From Pocillopora verrucosa (Eukaryota > Cnidaria > Anthozoa > Scleractinia > Pocilloporidae): 64,000 nt of DNA. This document shows, one piece after another, positions 46,653 to 58,604 of this stretch (positions are counted from its first letter, which is position 1; each line of letters begins with the position of its first letter). The position numbers were made by a program, and so were the translations under genes. The notes beneath the pieces were generated by a model, which did no database searches, was not told the DNA's origin, and saw only the letters and a list, made by a program, of their open reading frames with translations. The DNA lies in assembly GCF_036669915.1 (NCBI RefSeq), contig NC_089317.1:4534571-4598570 (forward strand), written 5' to 3'.

Positions 46653-49420
46653 GTAATGCAGTAACAAGTTTTGTTACTGTTTGATTATTTGTAATTAACA
46701 ATCTGAGCTAAACCATACTGTAACCTTAAGGTCAACGTTTTGCAGGGAATGAGTTTTTAAAGCAGAAATTAACTGTTAGCCTGTGAGCAGACCCTCATTT
46801 TTGTTGCTTCGGCATAGACATTTCTTCACCTGCAGAAAGATATGAGGCCTTGAGGAATGCTTTCGGCCATCAGGTCTGCAAGGGGTCTAGCACTGATAAT
46901 GAGCATTACTAATGCCAGATCCCTAGCAAACCTCTGCGACTTGCCTCAAATCTTTCTGCATGCTCAAATTAAACACCACTCCTGCAGCACTTATGATTTT
47001 TGGGCACAATAAATCAAAGAGTACTACTAGGAATTTCTCTTCCTGGATCCAGTTGTTCGAAGCCTCATCTAAGCACTAACCCAGGGTTAAATTTTAAAAT
47101 GGGTTTCTTTATTCCTTTGCTCCAAAGCCTTTTTCAGATAATTTTCTATATTATTTTCAGGGCATCCAATAATCCAATCGTATACAAACAGTCTGAAAAA
47201 ACCAGAACCTATTCATTTACTAGGAGGAGAATATTCTTGTCAGTCTCCCCCCAAGTGTTCCGGCTCTAAAGGAGCCTCGTCCCTGGTCAGGAGAAGAACA
47301 GTCTCGTTAGTCTCCCCCAAGTGTCACGGCACTTGTATGAACATTTTAGGACAATTAGCGGTAGGCATCATCAATTCAATAGAACCTTCACATAGTGACT
47401 TGGCCGTGTCACATGACTAACACGGCTACGACTCATCCACTCAGGTCTTTTCCAGTCAAGGAAGGAAAGTGCTGCAAAGTACGTCGCCAATCGGAGAGGC
47501 AGTGTGATTTTTGGTAAAGGCGGTGTTCATCGCCCGCCTTGCGTTAACTAATCTACTCATCTCTGCATTTACAGGAACAGCATTCCTTCTTTTCTCCAAC
47601 AACACGACCGTCCTCTGGAAAGCACGTTCGCTATAGTTCATATTCAGATAGTACTCGAACCTCGAACTCCAAAGCAAATTTCACGAATGCGCGAAGGCAC
47701 ACTGTAAAACCTGTTTGTAAAGCCTGTTGGTGAACGCGCTTGATGAATAGTTAAAGCGCGCCCAGGGAAGAAGAAAACTGGGGCACACCGTAAAGCTTGT
47801 AGGTGCACGCGCTTTCTTGTAACTATTTACAGTCTCTTTTTCTCGCGACATTTTTTACGGTCCCTTTTTTTCGCGACTGTTTTTGTCGCGACTTTTTTTC
47901 GGCGACTTTTATTTCGCGCCTATTTTTTGGCGACTGTTTTTACAGACCCTTTTTTTTCCTCGCCACTGGCCTCTAAAACAGGTAGGACCTCTCTCGGTGC
48001 AGCTACAAATTGCTGCCTTGAACCCACGTGAATTGGCCCAGCCTTGCAGTGGGAAACAACCGTGTTGAATACCTTATGCACAAGATAAAAATCGAAGAAA
48101 AGAGCGACCAAAAAATATCCTCTTAAAACTCAAGTGCTAATGCAAACGCGAGGTTAACGCTTAACTGCAGGTTTTATTAAATGGCCCACGAAAAAAACAT
48201 ATGGTTTGAAACGATAGGAAAATATATTATTGTGAAATATAAGCTTAAGCTTACTTTTATTTTCACAAACTGATCATTAAGCTATTGAACTGTTTGTATC
48301 AAGTCATTGAACCAGAGTACAGTTAGCTGGACCGTTTGGCATGACAATGAATGTCACAGCACGCTGATCCATTGCAGACTTTCGACACTGAACCATTTCA
48401 GCAAACACTTGGCCACTCGTGTTTTTATTGAATGGGCTCCTGGTTCAACAAGGGTGGCTACATAGTTTCTTAATTGCATAAACCATTTTTATTTGAATAT
48501 TTCATTTCCCCAAAGGCTACTTGTCCATTTTTATTATAAATAAATCTTTTAAAATAAGGTAAATCGTTCTCCTTAGGACGATTAAACCACTTTTTTCGGA
48601 TGTAAAAAGACGGAAACATATAAGCGTCCCAGTCGTTAATTATCCAGTTGTATTTTAAATAAATCTCTTATATATCTCTTAAAATAAGATAAACCGTTCT
48701 CCTTAACACAAACAGACCACTCCTGTTTATTTCAAACGATTAATTTTAGGTTGTCAACTTAGTTGATAACACTATAATTAACCTTTAATCTCATTAGTTA
48801 CGTACACAATAAATCCTGACCAATCTGTAATTTTCCAGTCCGTCTGCCGGACGTAAAAAGACAAAAACATTTAGGCGTCCTAACAGTCGTTAACTGTCCA
48901 TTTGTATTTTAAATAAATCTCTTAAAATAAGATAAACAGATTCATATCTAATTATATTTTGTAGGGAAGCATCTGTGTAATTTAGTCAGGAAAAACTGTT
49001 CGCATTGCATGCCTCTGGATGTGACCTGTATCATCTGATAGATACTACCTTTTGACTAATAATTTTAACCGGCATTTCTTAACAACCTCCAGAACATACT
49101 GACAGTGAAAAGAACCTCAGACAGAGCCACCAAACTCTCGAGGAACTCTTAGAGAAGCCCTCTCTTACATCATGTAGAAAAGAGAAACCACTTCGAAAAA
49201 CGTTCGTAACGCCTAAGCCATGTACCCTGTTTTTTTAAATTTAATGTTAACTGAATGTAAAGCTTTTTCTAAGTAGATCTACACGCTTCATGGCCATGAA
49301 AAATAAACTAAGAAGATAGGGGTGATAAAGCCTGCATAACTAACAGTTTTGTGGCAGTTTTCGGTGACAGAACCGCGGGAATGTGAAGAAATAAACTTAG
49401 GACTTCAAGAAGTCATCATT
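46653..49420. other. Duplicated intergenic block (counterpart of 20,460-24,242)
   Basis: Follows the first block closely, including the T-rich CGCGAC array at 47,830-47,960 and the thrice-repeated AAATCTCTTAAAATAAG word at 48,540-48,930. It lacks AGA exon 10 and about 600 bp between 48,280 and 48,350. No gene. Confidence 0.7.
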
Positions 49421-50594
49421 TCAAATCTTGCTCTTTTCCAAACCAAACTCGGTGATGAATTGGGACAGTTCGCTTTCCAACCGACTTGCATCGTACCTAA
49501 GGACAGAAAGCGAGCTCACTTAGAACTTCTGGTGCTGCACTCTCCCCATGCTTCTGTTTACAAACGATACTCCCATTTCTTAGGATGACGAGGTTGTCTG
49601 TGAAGGGGGGTAGAGGCTAATCCCCCAATCCCCACAATCCCCTTCCCCTTGTTAAAAAAAATATTTCCTAAGATGAAATGGTGGTCTATGAAGGGGCAAG
49701 GGGTAATTCTCACTCCTTCCCTTCCCTCCCCCCCCCCCCCCCCTTTTCATTTTCATAACATCCTTTCTTGGGAATACTAGTCTCAGAAGCCGTGGATAAT
49801 CCCTTATCCATGCCACCTTGTTCCCTTCAGCGAGAGAGAATGCCAACCCAATGTGAAGAGGGAGGTAATGATACATTTGGATTCAGAAGAAAGAATTTTT
49901 CTCCACAACACCCCCATGTCACTGTTAGTTTTTTCCCCTTCCCTACAGCTGTTGTCATTAATTGATTGCTGATACGTAGCACAGAATTACCTTAATGTTA
50001 TCAATTTGTTTTCGATTTTCTCTAGTCCTGTAATTTCTTGACTCAGTTTGTTGATTTTTTTTTTCAAATTTTCCACTTCTCTCTGAACCGGAGACTCAAG
50101 CTTCTCGAGGGTTGACGTCAGTTCTCTGAAATAAAATAAAGTGAAATGTTTCTTTATCTGCAGTAATAACCAGTTTTCAAAATAATCGGGGATTTGGCAT
50201 TATGCATCTCACCGCTAAGCCGCATATCATAAACTAGAGGAATTAATATGCAGTAATCCTCCGTCCAAATCAAGTTTCCTTTTATTTTTTGCCCACGAAA
50301 AGGGTTTCGGACACATGTATAAAAAATAGTTTAGCTGTTCTCCAATTCTTTTCTTTTGCGTCGCCACAAGCCAAAAACGATTTTTAGCTGGACTAACCCT
50401 GTGGACAGAGATCGAAAGTGCAAATTTCACAAATTTTGTCCCGCGCCCAACGACTACAATAATATAGCTCACGGAATTCTGTCTTTCCACAAGTTAAAAT
50501 ATGTATTCAGTTAGTTCACAGACAAAATATGGAAAATTCACCTGGAATATATTTCATACCAGCATGATCAGAGGAGACCCTTCTCTTTGGCCTT

Positions 50595-51165
50595 AATTAG
50601 CATATCAAAAGTTCACCAACTTTTACGAAAGAATTCTCAAAATGCAGGCGTTAATTGGGCTACAAAATCATTTCGTTGCATAGTTATACACCATTGAGAT
50701 CACCAATTGCCTCAAACCCGCGGGTAAACCTCTAACATTCATCCACTAACATCTTAAAAACAACGGAAATCCATGTATTTTCTCAACTGAGCTCATGTCA
50801 AAGATTATTTGCATAATTCTGAAAATTGACCAAGATCTCCTTTTGACCGTTCAAACTTCGTTTGTTTACCTTCTACGTTGACGATTTTTGGTTTTCATAA
50901 AAACTGAATGGAGAATAGATGCCGAGTCGTCCTAAAACGTTGTGTAAACGTGATCGGTCGTAACGCTTGCGCGCTTGCCTGACTTACAAAGTAAACAAAG
51001 GTAATCGGAAGGGGCCTTCTCAATAATTTTCGTTGAAATATCGGGTCACGAACTACGCAAAATGTGGAGAAGATCAAAACCCGCGGGTTTGAGGCAATCG
51101 GTGACCTCCTTGGTGTTTAACTATGCACTGATATGTTATTTTTAGCCCGTCTCTTAGGGTCTCAA
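50595..51165. mobile_element. Inverted-repeat element in intron 17 of second mitofusin copy
   Basis: Arms at about 50,660-50,725 and 51,080-51,160 share, in opposite orientation, TTGCCTCAAACCCGCGGGT and CATAGTTATACACC-type words. The first gene copy has no counterpart: it runs from GGAGACCCTTGG directly into GGCTGCTACGCG at 25,605-25,625. Confidence 0.7.
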
Positions 51166-52449
51166 AATGGGGCTGTTACGCGGCAGAAACCAACTGATGA
51201 GCAAATCAATGTTTGGCACCGAGCGTAAAGCGCGGGAATATTAGCGTCTGTTTTACTTTTTGCAACCTGATTGGTCAAAAGTATGACACCTAGTCTGAGT
51301 GGCAAGACAGCAAGTGTAAACCGCGTGAAAATTCGCGACTATTGAACGATGTGCGACCTAATGGGTCAAAAGAATGACACCTTGTCTGCTTAGCCAGACC
51401 ACGAGACAAAAATTGAAATAAAAACAAAACACAAGGCTTTGTGGGTAAAAGAAAGTGTAACCAACAATCACATCAAAGACGCTTCAGAAATCACATGGCA
51501 GCCAAACTTACTGATGCACTTGTCCACTGCACTCAGCGCTAATGACGTTGACTTGTGACTGAAGCTTTTCAGTAGCGTAATTCACAAATTGTCGTTTGAA
51601 AGCTTTCCCTTTAGCACCAGCGGTCCAAAATGCCCTTGCAATTACGTACACTACACAGTATAACCCAACACAAAAAGCCATAAACCACCATCCTATAGTC
51701 CTCCGAATCTGCAGTTGGAGAAACACGAATTGAAATGGACGCTTCGTGTAGGCATACATACATCTGTAATGTTGCGTGAAACTCAAATCACATTTTTAAT
51801 AGATGCAACCATGTCTGTACAGCGGTCAAACGTATACGCATGTACGAAAGTTGTCATGACAGGTTGGTGTGCTTTGAGGCTGTCTAATACGAGTTGTCTC
51901 ACACGAGTGAGTTACCGACAACCACACAAGCCAGTGAGTTATAGTACTTCAAAAGCATTTTCTTTTGGTAAAGCTCAAAATCGTAAATCGACAGGATACC
52001 AGTACTTGAAAAAGCTTAGTGTTAGTAAAGTCTCGCTCTTTCCTTTTCCCTGCTTCTGTTTCCTTTAGCAGATTTCTAAAATGGTTTCGATTCTCTTTCG
52101 CTTACTTTGCAAGACAGCAGTCGTTTCTTATGTCTTCATTTGAAACTTTACGCGTGAAATTGAAGCTCGGCCGGCCCGAATTGATCCCCTCGCGCATGCC
52201 CGACGTTTGACCGCCGTGTTTCATGCCTCAGGTTCTCTGAATCAATACAATATTTTAATCCTTACCAGTCCTCCAACTATGATTAACAGTGCAGCAATAG
52301 GTGCCATTAGTAAAGCTGCCCCTTGCAACACAACTGGTAGGGTAGATCCCGAGCTCTCCATATTTCGCTGAATCTTAAACAAAACCGAAGTTACCATGAG
52401 CCACTACAGTTCGAACATAAATTATCGAGGGGCGACATATGCATCCAAC

Positions 52450-52510
52450 CTGTAGCGCTATGGATTGCACTTCACCTCTTAAGCGAAAATTTGAGGATCG
52501 ATCCCAAGTG
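52450..52510 (+). repeat. tRNA-Arg-derived remnant in second mitofusin copy
   Basis: Counterpart of 26,866-26,940, with A box GTAGCGCTATGG and B box GGATCGATCCC still visible. Its presence in both copies shows it was in the intron before the duplication. Confidence 0.6.
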
Positions 52511-53112
52511 AAAGCAAGTTTTCCTTCTCTTCCTTTTCCTCTTTTTTTCTCTAACCTTCTTCAGAAGCATATGTTTTCCTAGTTTCGCTGGGAACGTTAT
52601 AACTTATTTTAAAGTGATCAGCTACAAAACAATCGCCTTTTTCTTTTCTTTTCCTAACATAAAATGAAATGGAGTAAGCGTTTTAATCATTCTAGAGTAC
52701 AGTTCATCCATATTGTGTTTTTCGGCGGTCGAGCACCCAAAAAAAAAAACAACACAGAAATGGCTTTCAGCCATTTCCCTCGTTTGAAATAGAATTACAT
52801 TAAACAGTTTCCTTTCGAAAGTTATAACAAAAATATTAATGCTCTTCATGTGCTCCTTCAACCTTAACTCTTCCCTGACTAGGCTAATTTTTTTCATCGC
52901 TTGTTATTCCATTACTAAAGTGTTCTTACCTTCGCTCCCCAGTCGTTGAATCGTTCAGACCCCAAGAGATTCCTCAAAATCTCTCGCCAGACAAGAGAGA
53001 GGTGACACTTCACATCTTCCTGAAAATCAGTGCACAGGCTGGTCACAATCGGTTCGAGGTTCGCTTGGAAATCAAGACTACAGTAAACAAACACGATAAA
53101 GAAATTAGTTAC

Positions 53113-54199
53113 AAGATCAAAGGGCTCTTGGAGCCCGCTCATTCATGTTATAGCTTAAGTTTGTGTTGATTTCTTGGACTTGTTGAATATAGGTACAGTT
53201 GAATTCGGTTTATGTGAACATCCAAGATTTATGGAATAAATTTTCTTCTATTTTGGGCAGTTGTGTGATAAGAAAACTTGTGCATTTGTCGTGATGGGAA
53301 TTGGAAAAAAGGTTCTGTGGGCTGGAGGTGGGATGGGCCAGGGTCATTAGGCAGACAGTGTCCTTTTTGTTGGTGTATGTGTTTGTGGGGCGGAGGGTGG
53401 GCTGGGTGGGCATAATCAGGCATCAAATGTTGCTTTAGCAGCAAAATATTAGTAACCCTCATCAATGATCATTTTCACTATTATGAAATATTCCTTGCCT
53501 GTTTCTTGATATATATTGTTTTTAACAAAGCGGCCATTGCATTTGGTTTTTAACAAAGCGGCCACAATTGTTCTTAACAGAATTTCAAGCCTTAAAGTCT
53601 GGTTTTCACATATTAATATTTGCGTAGTCACCAAACAGATGTGAGATAAAATCATAGAAAAATAAAAAAAAAATGGCCAGTCACGAAAGCAACGCTTCGT
53701 TTTTCCCTATAAAAATTTGCCTCTTCCTCATGTAAACCATTAACATTACAAGGCACATATGTGAAAATCAGTGTGTGTACACTCCTGAACGTTGGAAATA
53801 TATCAATTAAAAGGTACAGTTTTGGTCTCGGTTCGCATTTTTGCTCACAAAATGAAGACACATGGGTTAAAAAGATGATACCAACCAACTCGCGCGCAAA
53901 GTGAGAGGACTATACGAAGGCTTGAAATTATGTTAAGAACGATTGTGAATGATGATCGCGGAAAAACGATTGCGTGACGCTCGGTTAGTTGTAAGATGAC
54001 AACCCGTTACACGTAACAGACGAAAAAACAGTATACTGAAATTCTCAGTCTGTATTTTGTAATGCACCAGTCAATGTAAAAGCGGGGGATGTAAGCGGGG
54101 TCGTTAGCTTCAATTAGAGGAAAAACCTGACCTTGGAGTGCGGGGCATTTTACAACTTTAGAAGTGAGCGCTTGTCAAATGTCCCGCTATGTCCCGGCC

Positions 54200-54232
<33 letters not shown>

Positions 54233-54590
54233 GGAAAGGGTGCGGGGGTTTACATTGACTAGTGCATAACCAGTCTGCAGGCTGTAGTATGCATTTTGTG
54301 CCTAGTCTTCTCGATTCAAGTTGCATTTTTATAGGTTCGGAAATTTGATTTGAGGTTATTATTTTTATTAAACCATACAAAAATTTTATTTCTTTTTCAC
54401 GTTCGTTTCTGAGCTTCATCGAAATTAATTTTTAATTTCATTAAGTGGGGAGGGTTAGCATGCGAGACTACTTCCGTTCACAGTCTGCAATGCGACTTCC
54501 GTCTACGGAATACAACTTCCGTCCACGGTCGACATCTGCTTCACCACAAGACCTTATTCATTGCTTCCAGCATGAATGAGCTAAAAAAGG
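53113..54590. mobile_element. ~1.5-kb insertion in intron 14 of second mitofusin copy
   Basis: The first copy's intron 14 is 320 bp; here it is about 1.75 kb. The extra DNA starts near GAGCCCGCTCATTCATG and ends near CATGAATGAGC (inverted ends). It contains the repeat shared with 43,821-44,295 and the ACCAACTCGCGCGCAAAG repeat shared with 40,480. Parts thus exist at three or four places in the window. No transposase seen. Confidence 0.65.
54202..54231. repeat. Uninterrupted run of 30 G
   Basis: Thirty consecutive G between CGGCCGA and AGGAAAGGG, within the insertion of intron 14. The length may be inaccurate in the assembly. Confidence 0.9.
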
Positions 54591-56799
54591 AATGTTTATT
54601 CATTCCTCCTCTTGGTTGTCTGTTTCCTGGTTTCCTAAGGCCAGTAGTCCTGAGTTCTTATTATACCGAGTCAGTAGATATTCACCCTAGAATCACACAT
54701 TCAGGTCACGAGGATTAAGGAGATGAACGCCAACTAAAGAATCTCTTGATTGTTTGACAAATTCTCCTTATCAGCACCTTAGGAAATGTGAGGAGAACAA
54801 TATATGAGCTAAGGAACACAATACTCACGCTGAAGTGACGAGGTGAAGAGATGCCTCTGTTTTTATTTGCGGAAGAACCCTACTAAGGCGATCTGGGAAA
54901 AAAAGTAAAAAATATATTTATATATACTTAAGGGAACGGTCATTACTTCTCATCTGAGGGGGTGGGGGTGAGGTCGGAGGATGTCGTTCGTGTTACAATA
55001 AAATTTACTAGATCCCCTGATAAGGTACTGTCATATCTTTATGATTTCCCTTCCCCCCTCGTTGGTAGTAAATTGACGTTGGCAGTCAATTTTCTACAGT
55101 CCCACTTTATACTCTGTCGCTGACGACTGACCCCCCCCCCCCTGTCCTCCCTGAAAACAATGTGATCCTCCCCTAAATCCTCCCCCCCCCCTGCGGCCAA
55201 AATTAATAACTGGTCCCAAAGGACTCATTCCTCTTTAATATTAGCTTCTTCCCCCCCCCCCCTCCTTTTTCCCCCTACCATATGAGTGACCTCATGATGT
55301 ACCATAAGTTATTACTCTACCTCAGTTATTTTGCTACCCTTGGGCATATTCTCCAGAATAAACGTTCCAGTACGAAAGAAGAACTTTTTAATATCCTAAC
55401 CGCGCGACATGTGGCGGGATGAGAGTAAAAGGGTCGCAGGATGGGGGTGGGGTGGGGAGAGGAGGGAAGGAAGGCTAGTATACGAATCCTAGCTCTTGAA
55501 AAATCTCTCTGCCCACGAATGGCACTTCTGGTTGATGCGGCGGGATAACATAATTGACAGGTTTGAAAAGAAGCTATCAAAATCCTTGTGCAAAACAATG
55601 CAAGCGTGACTTGCGATTAGAAACATCAAAGTGGCAGAAGGTGTTTTAACCCTTTCACCCCCAGATCAAATTTGTAATTCTCTTTACTATCAACCATACA
55701 ACTCTTACAATGTTAGTTCAGAGAATTTAGTATTGAATCAACTAGTTATCCCCAGATAATTCCGGCAATTCACTATATCCTCATTCGAGAATTTTTAGGG
55801 GTTACGTACACATGCATATTCACACATCATTCATGTAACATAGAGTAGTTCCTGAACACTGACCTGCCATTTCGTTTTGTGCCTTACAAATCACTTGAGT
55901 TTGAGTATTTGAACATGTTATCATTTCCCTTCCCAAGCCCCACTTGAGAACATCGCACAGCTCCTATTGACATAATGAGTGATAGTGTTCAATTTCAGAT
56001 TATTCTTCCATTGCAGCTGTTGCTTGGCAGTGAAACTGTCTACACATGTAATTTTCACCTTTTTGTATGTTTCGAGGAACTTAGGATGAGGATGGAATGG
56101 ACAATCAAACCCATTCACTAGCAAGTCCAGTCGACCAATCTCTTTTCTCATAGCCTCAGTCGCCTAAAGAAAGAAAAACATTTTGTCGAGTAAGCAACAT
56201 CAGACTTTCTCACTGGCCGAAGGAGACAAATCTTCAAACGCACCATCGAAAAAATTTGTCCCAGGTAAAAACTGGACAAAATCAACCGAATAAACAAAAC
56301 CGTGATAAACGTGTCGATCATTTGTCGTAAAAGCTACAACCAGCGTGTAATTGAATTGAAATCAATTAACTAGAAAGGCAAAAAATGTCTTTTGTTGCAA
56401 AACTCAGGGATTGTAAAATTTTAACACAACTTAGAATAAATCCTGGAAACTGGAGGTGGAATCCTTTGGCAACTATGCTGGCCAGTCTTATGAACAGATC
56501 AGGTGCTACGGAATTTAACGGCTTTGAAATTTAACAAAATTTGTCCTTTGATTTTTTCGGGACAATTCTAATTTTGTTCGCTTGTGCAGAAAGGCCCTAA
56601 AAGTAAAAATGGATACAAACAAGGGATCGGGAAAACATGAAGAAATGCTGTCAGGGTGGGGAACAGGTAACATGGGATGGGCTGGCTTCCCATTTCAGGG
56701 GGTGGTAGCAATACTCTAGGTATGGAAATTGAGAAAAACTCTGACAGTTTAGTTATGTTAGATTGTGTCCCGATTTGTGTTCATCCTTAATACTAATAT

Positions 56800-57475
56800 A
56801 TAGATTTGGCCAAGCCTAAAAGCGGAGCTCTTCAGATGAAGGGCATGATGTCTGCATCAGTTGAAATTATATTCCATTGAGCGTGACTTATAATTTCGGT
56901 TTGAGAAAATGAGCCAAAATTGAAAGAAACGACAGTAAACCACTTTGCCTAAAGACATTACTGATGGATTGAGGTGTATACGTGCAGTGAGCACAGTGAG
57001 TCAGTAAAACAATACGCAAGAATCGTATGGGCTTCTCTTATATCTTCTCTTGAAGTTACCATGTTACCATGTACCATGTTACCCAACGTTTCAACCTCCT
57101 CTGTTTAGCGTAGAAAGTTGAAGCCCTCGTGCAATACCTAATCGTGTGCCTGCAGTACGCTACACTGCAACTCTACGCCCGAGTATGCGCAGGTTATCGC
57201 CATCTGACGGTGTCTCCTGGCGCACACTAATGGGGTATCCAAGTTACTCACGCAATCGCGCCTGCGCATTACTTTCTCCCTGCCCTTCCATTACGTAATG
57301 ACTTAGATAGTGCCCATGTTACAGTTGGCTGCGCATGCTAAAAGTAGCACCTTATATGGTCGGTCGTACGGTCGTACAGTCGCACAACCAAATTTTTTCG
57401 GCTTGATGAGTTACTACTATTTCGTATAACTATGGGGCTACGCTTCGCGCGCTGCGAACTCCGCTATAAGTCATC
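56800..57475. mobile_element. Insertion in intron 11 of second mitofusin copy
   Basis: Foreign to the first copy. One end reads TTGGCCAAGCCTAAAAGCGG and the other GGGGCTACGCTTCGCGCGC...CTCCGCTATAAG, which I remember as a frequent coral repeat. No ORF. The first copy has different sequence of ~480 bp at the same place (29,695-30,180), so one or both are insertions. Confidence 0.55.
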
Positions 57476-58476
57476 ATACTTATTACAAATTAGGTGCATA
57501 TCTATGTGTACTCAGGCACTATAGCAGTAAAATGCAGGCAAACTCTTAATAAGATTTTACCCCTCACTTCAAAGTAAATTTGATATGCATATCAAAGACA
57601 TCTGACAAGCATTTGAGAAACATATCAACAAAGTTGATATGAAACCTTACATTGTGAAAAACTTGAAATTACCGTTTCTCAAGGCTGAATAAACTGAGTA
57701 GTTGTTATATTACCTGATCCTCAACTTTAGAAGTGATTTCCTTAATCTGGCGTTCGATGTCATTTCTACAGGTTTCAACTCCTTTCTCCACATCTTCCAG
57801 TATCTTCTCTTGCTCCTTCTTGGCTTTCTCTGCTTTAGATCTGAGCAAAATAGACCATATAAACTCAGCAAAACCAACAATGAGCTAAAATCACTATTAA
57901 AAAGTAAAATGAAAAAAATTATCTGTCTCTCACCGTTGCTGACATGAAAAATTTTTTGTTACTTCCATAAGATCCTGCAAACTTTTTGAAATTGTCAATC
58001 CACTGACTGCATGAGATTCAAACTTGATTTGTAAGGCTGACTTGGTAATACACTCCTATAAAAAAAAATATTTGATAGCAACATCTCATTTACATCTTCA
58101 TCTACTTTTACTAAGTTGGTAAATTCTGTACAGAATACCAACCAACTCATGCCACCTTTTGGTTCATAGGTGATCTGCCAAGAGACAAGTAGCTATCGGA
58201 AAAATACCTGAAATTTGCTTTCAAAGTTCTCAAACTCCTTCTGTCAAGTAGCAAATTCTGCATCAGTAAAAGTACCAACTGAAAAACAACATGGCAATGC
58301 TAGTTACTTTTTTACTTGATTTAATATAAAAATCTTACTTGTTAACAATTCATGCTGTTTCAAGAGAATGAAAAATTTGATCAGCCACATGATGCATTCT
58401 GGTCTTTAAGGTCTTGGTAAAACAGAAACATGAAAAGAAAGTGGGAAAATAAATAAGTCAATTAAAAGGTGTGCCT

Positions 58477-58604
58477 GGATCAATATCAGTATCTGGGCAA
58501 CTCAGATGTTTACACTAAATTACCCACCTAACTTGTTATTAATTGACTGTTGTTGGGTCAGGGGAGGGGTAGGTGGGCAGTTGTCCAGATACTGATATTG
58601 ATCC
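58477..58604. mobile_element. hAT-like MITE in intron 7 of second mitofusin copy
   Basis: Same family as 653-789 (GGATCAATATCAGTATCTGG at both ends, inverted). Flanks TGTGCCT and TGTGTCCT derive from the TGTGTCCT seen once in the first copy at about 31,612-31,619, a clear empty site. A few bases of the left flank are altered. Confidence 0.8.
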
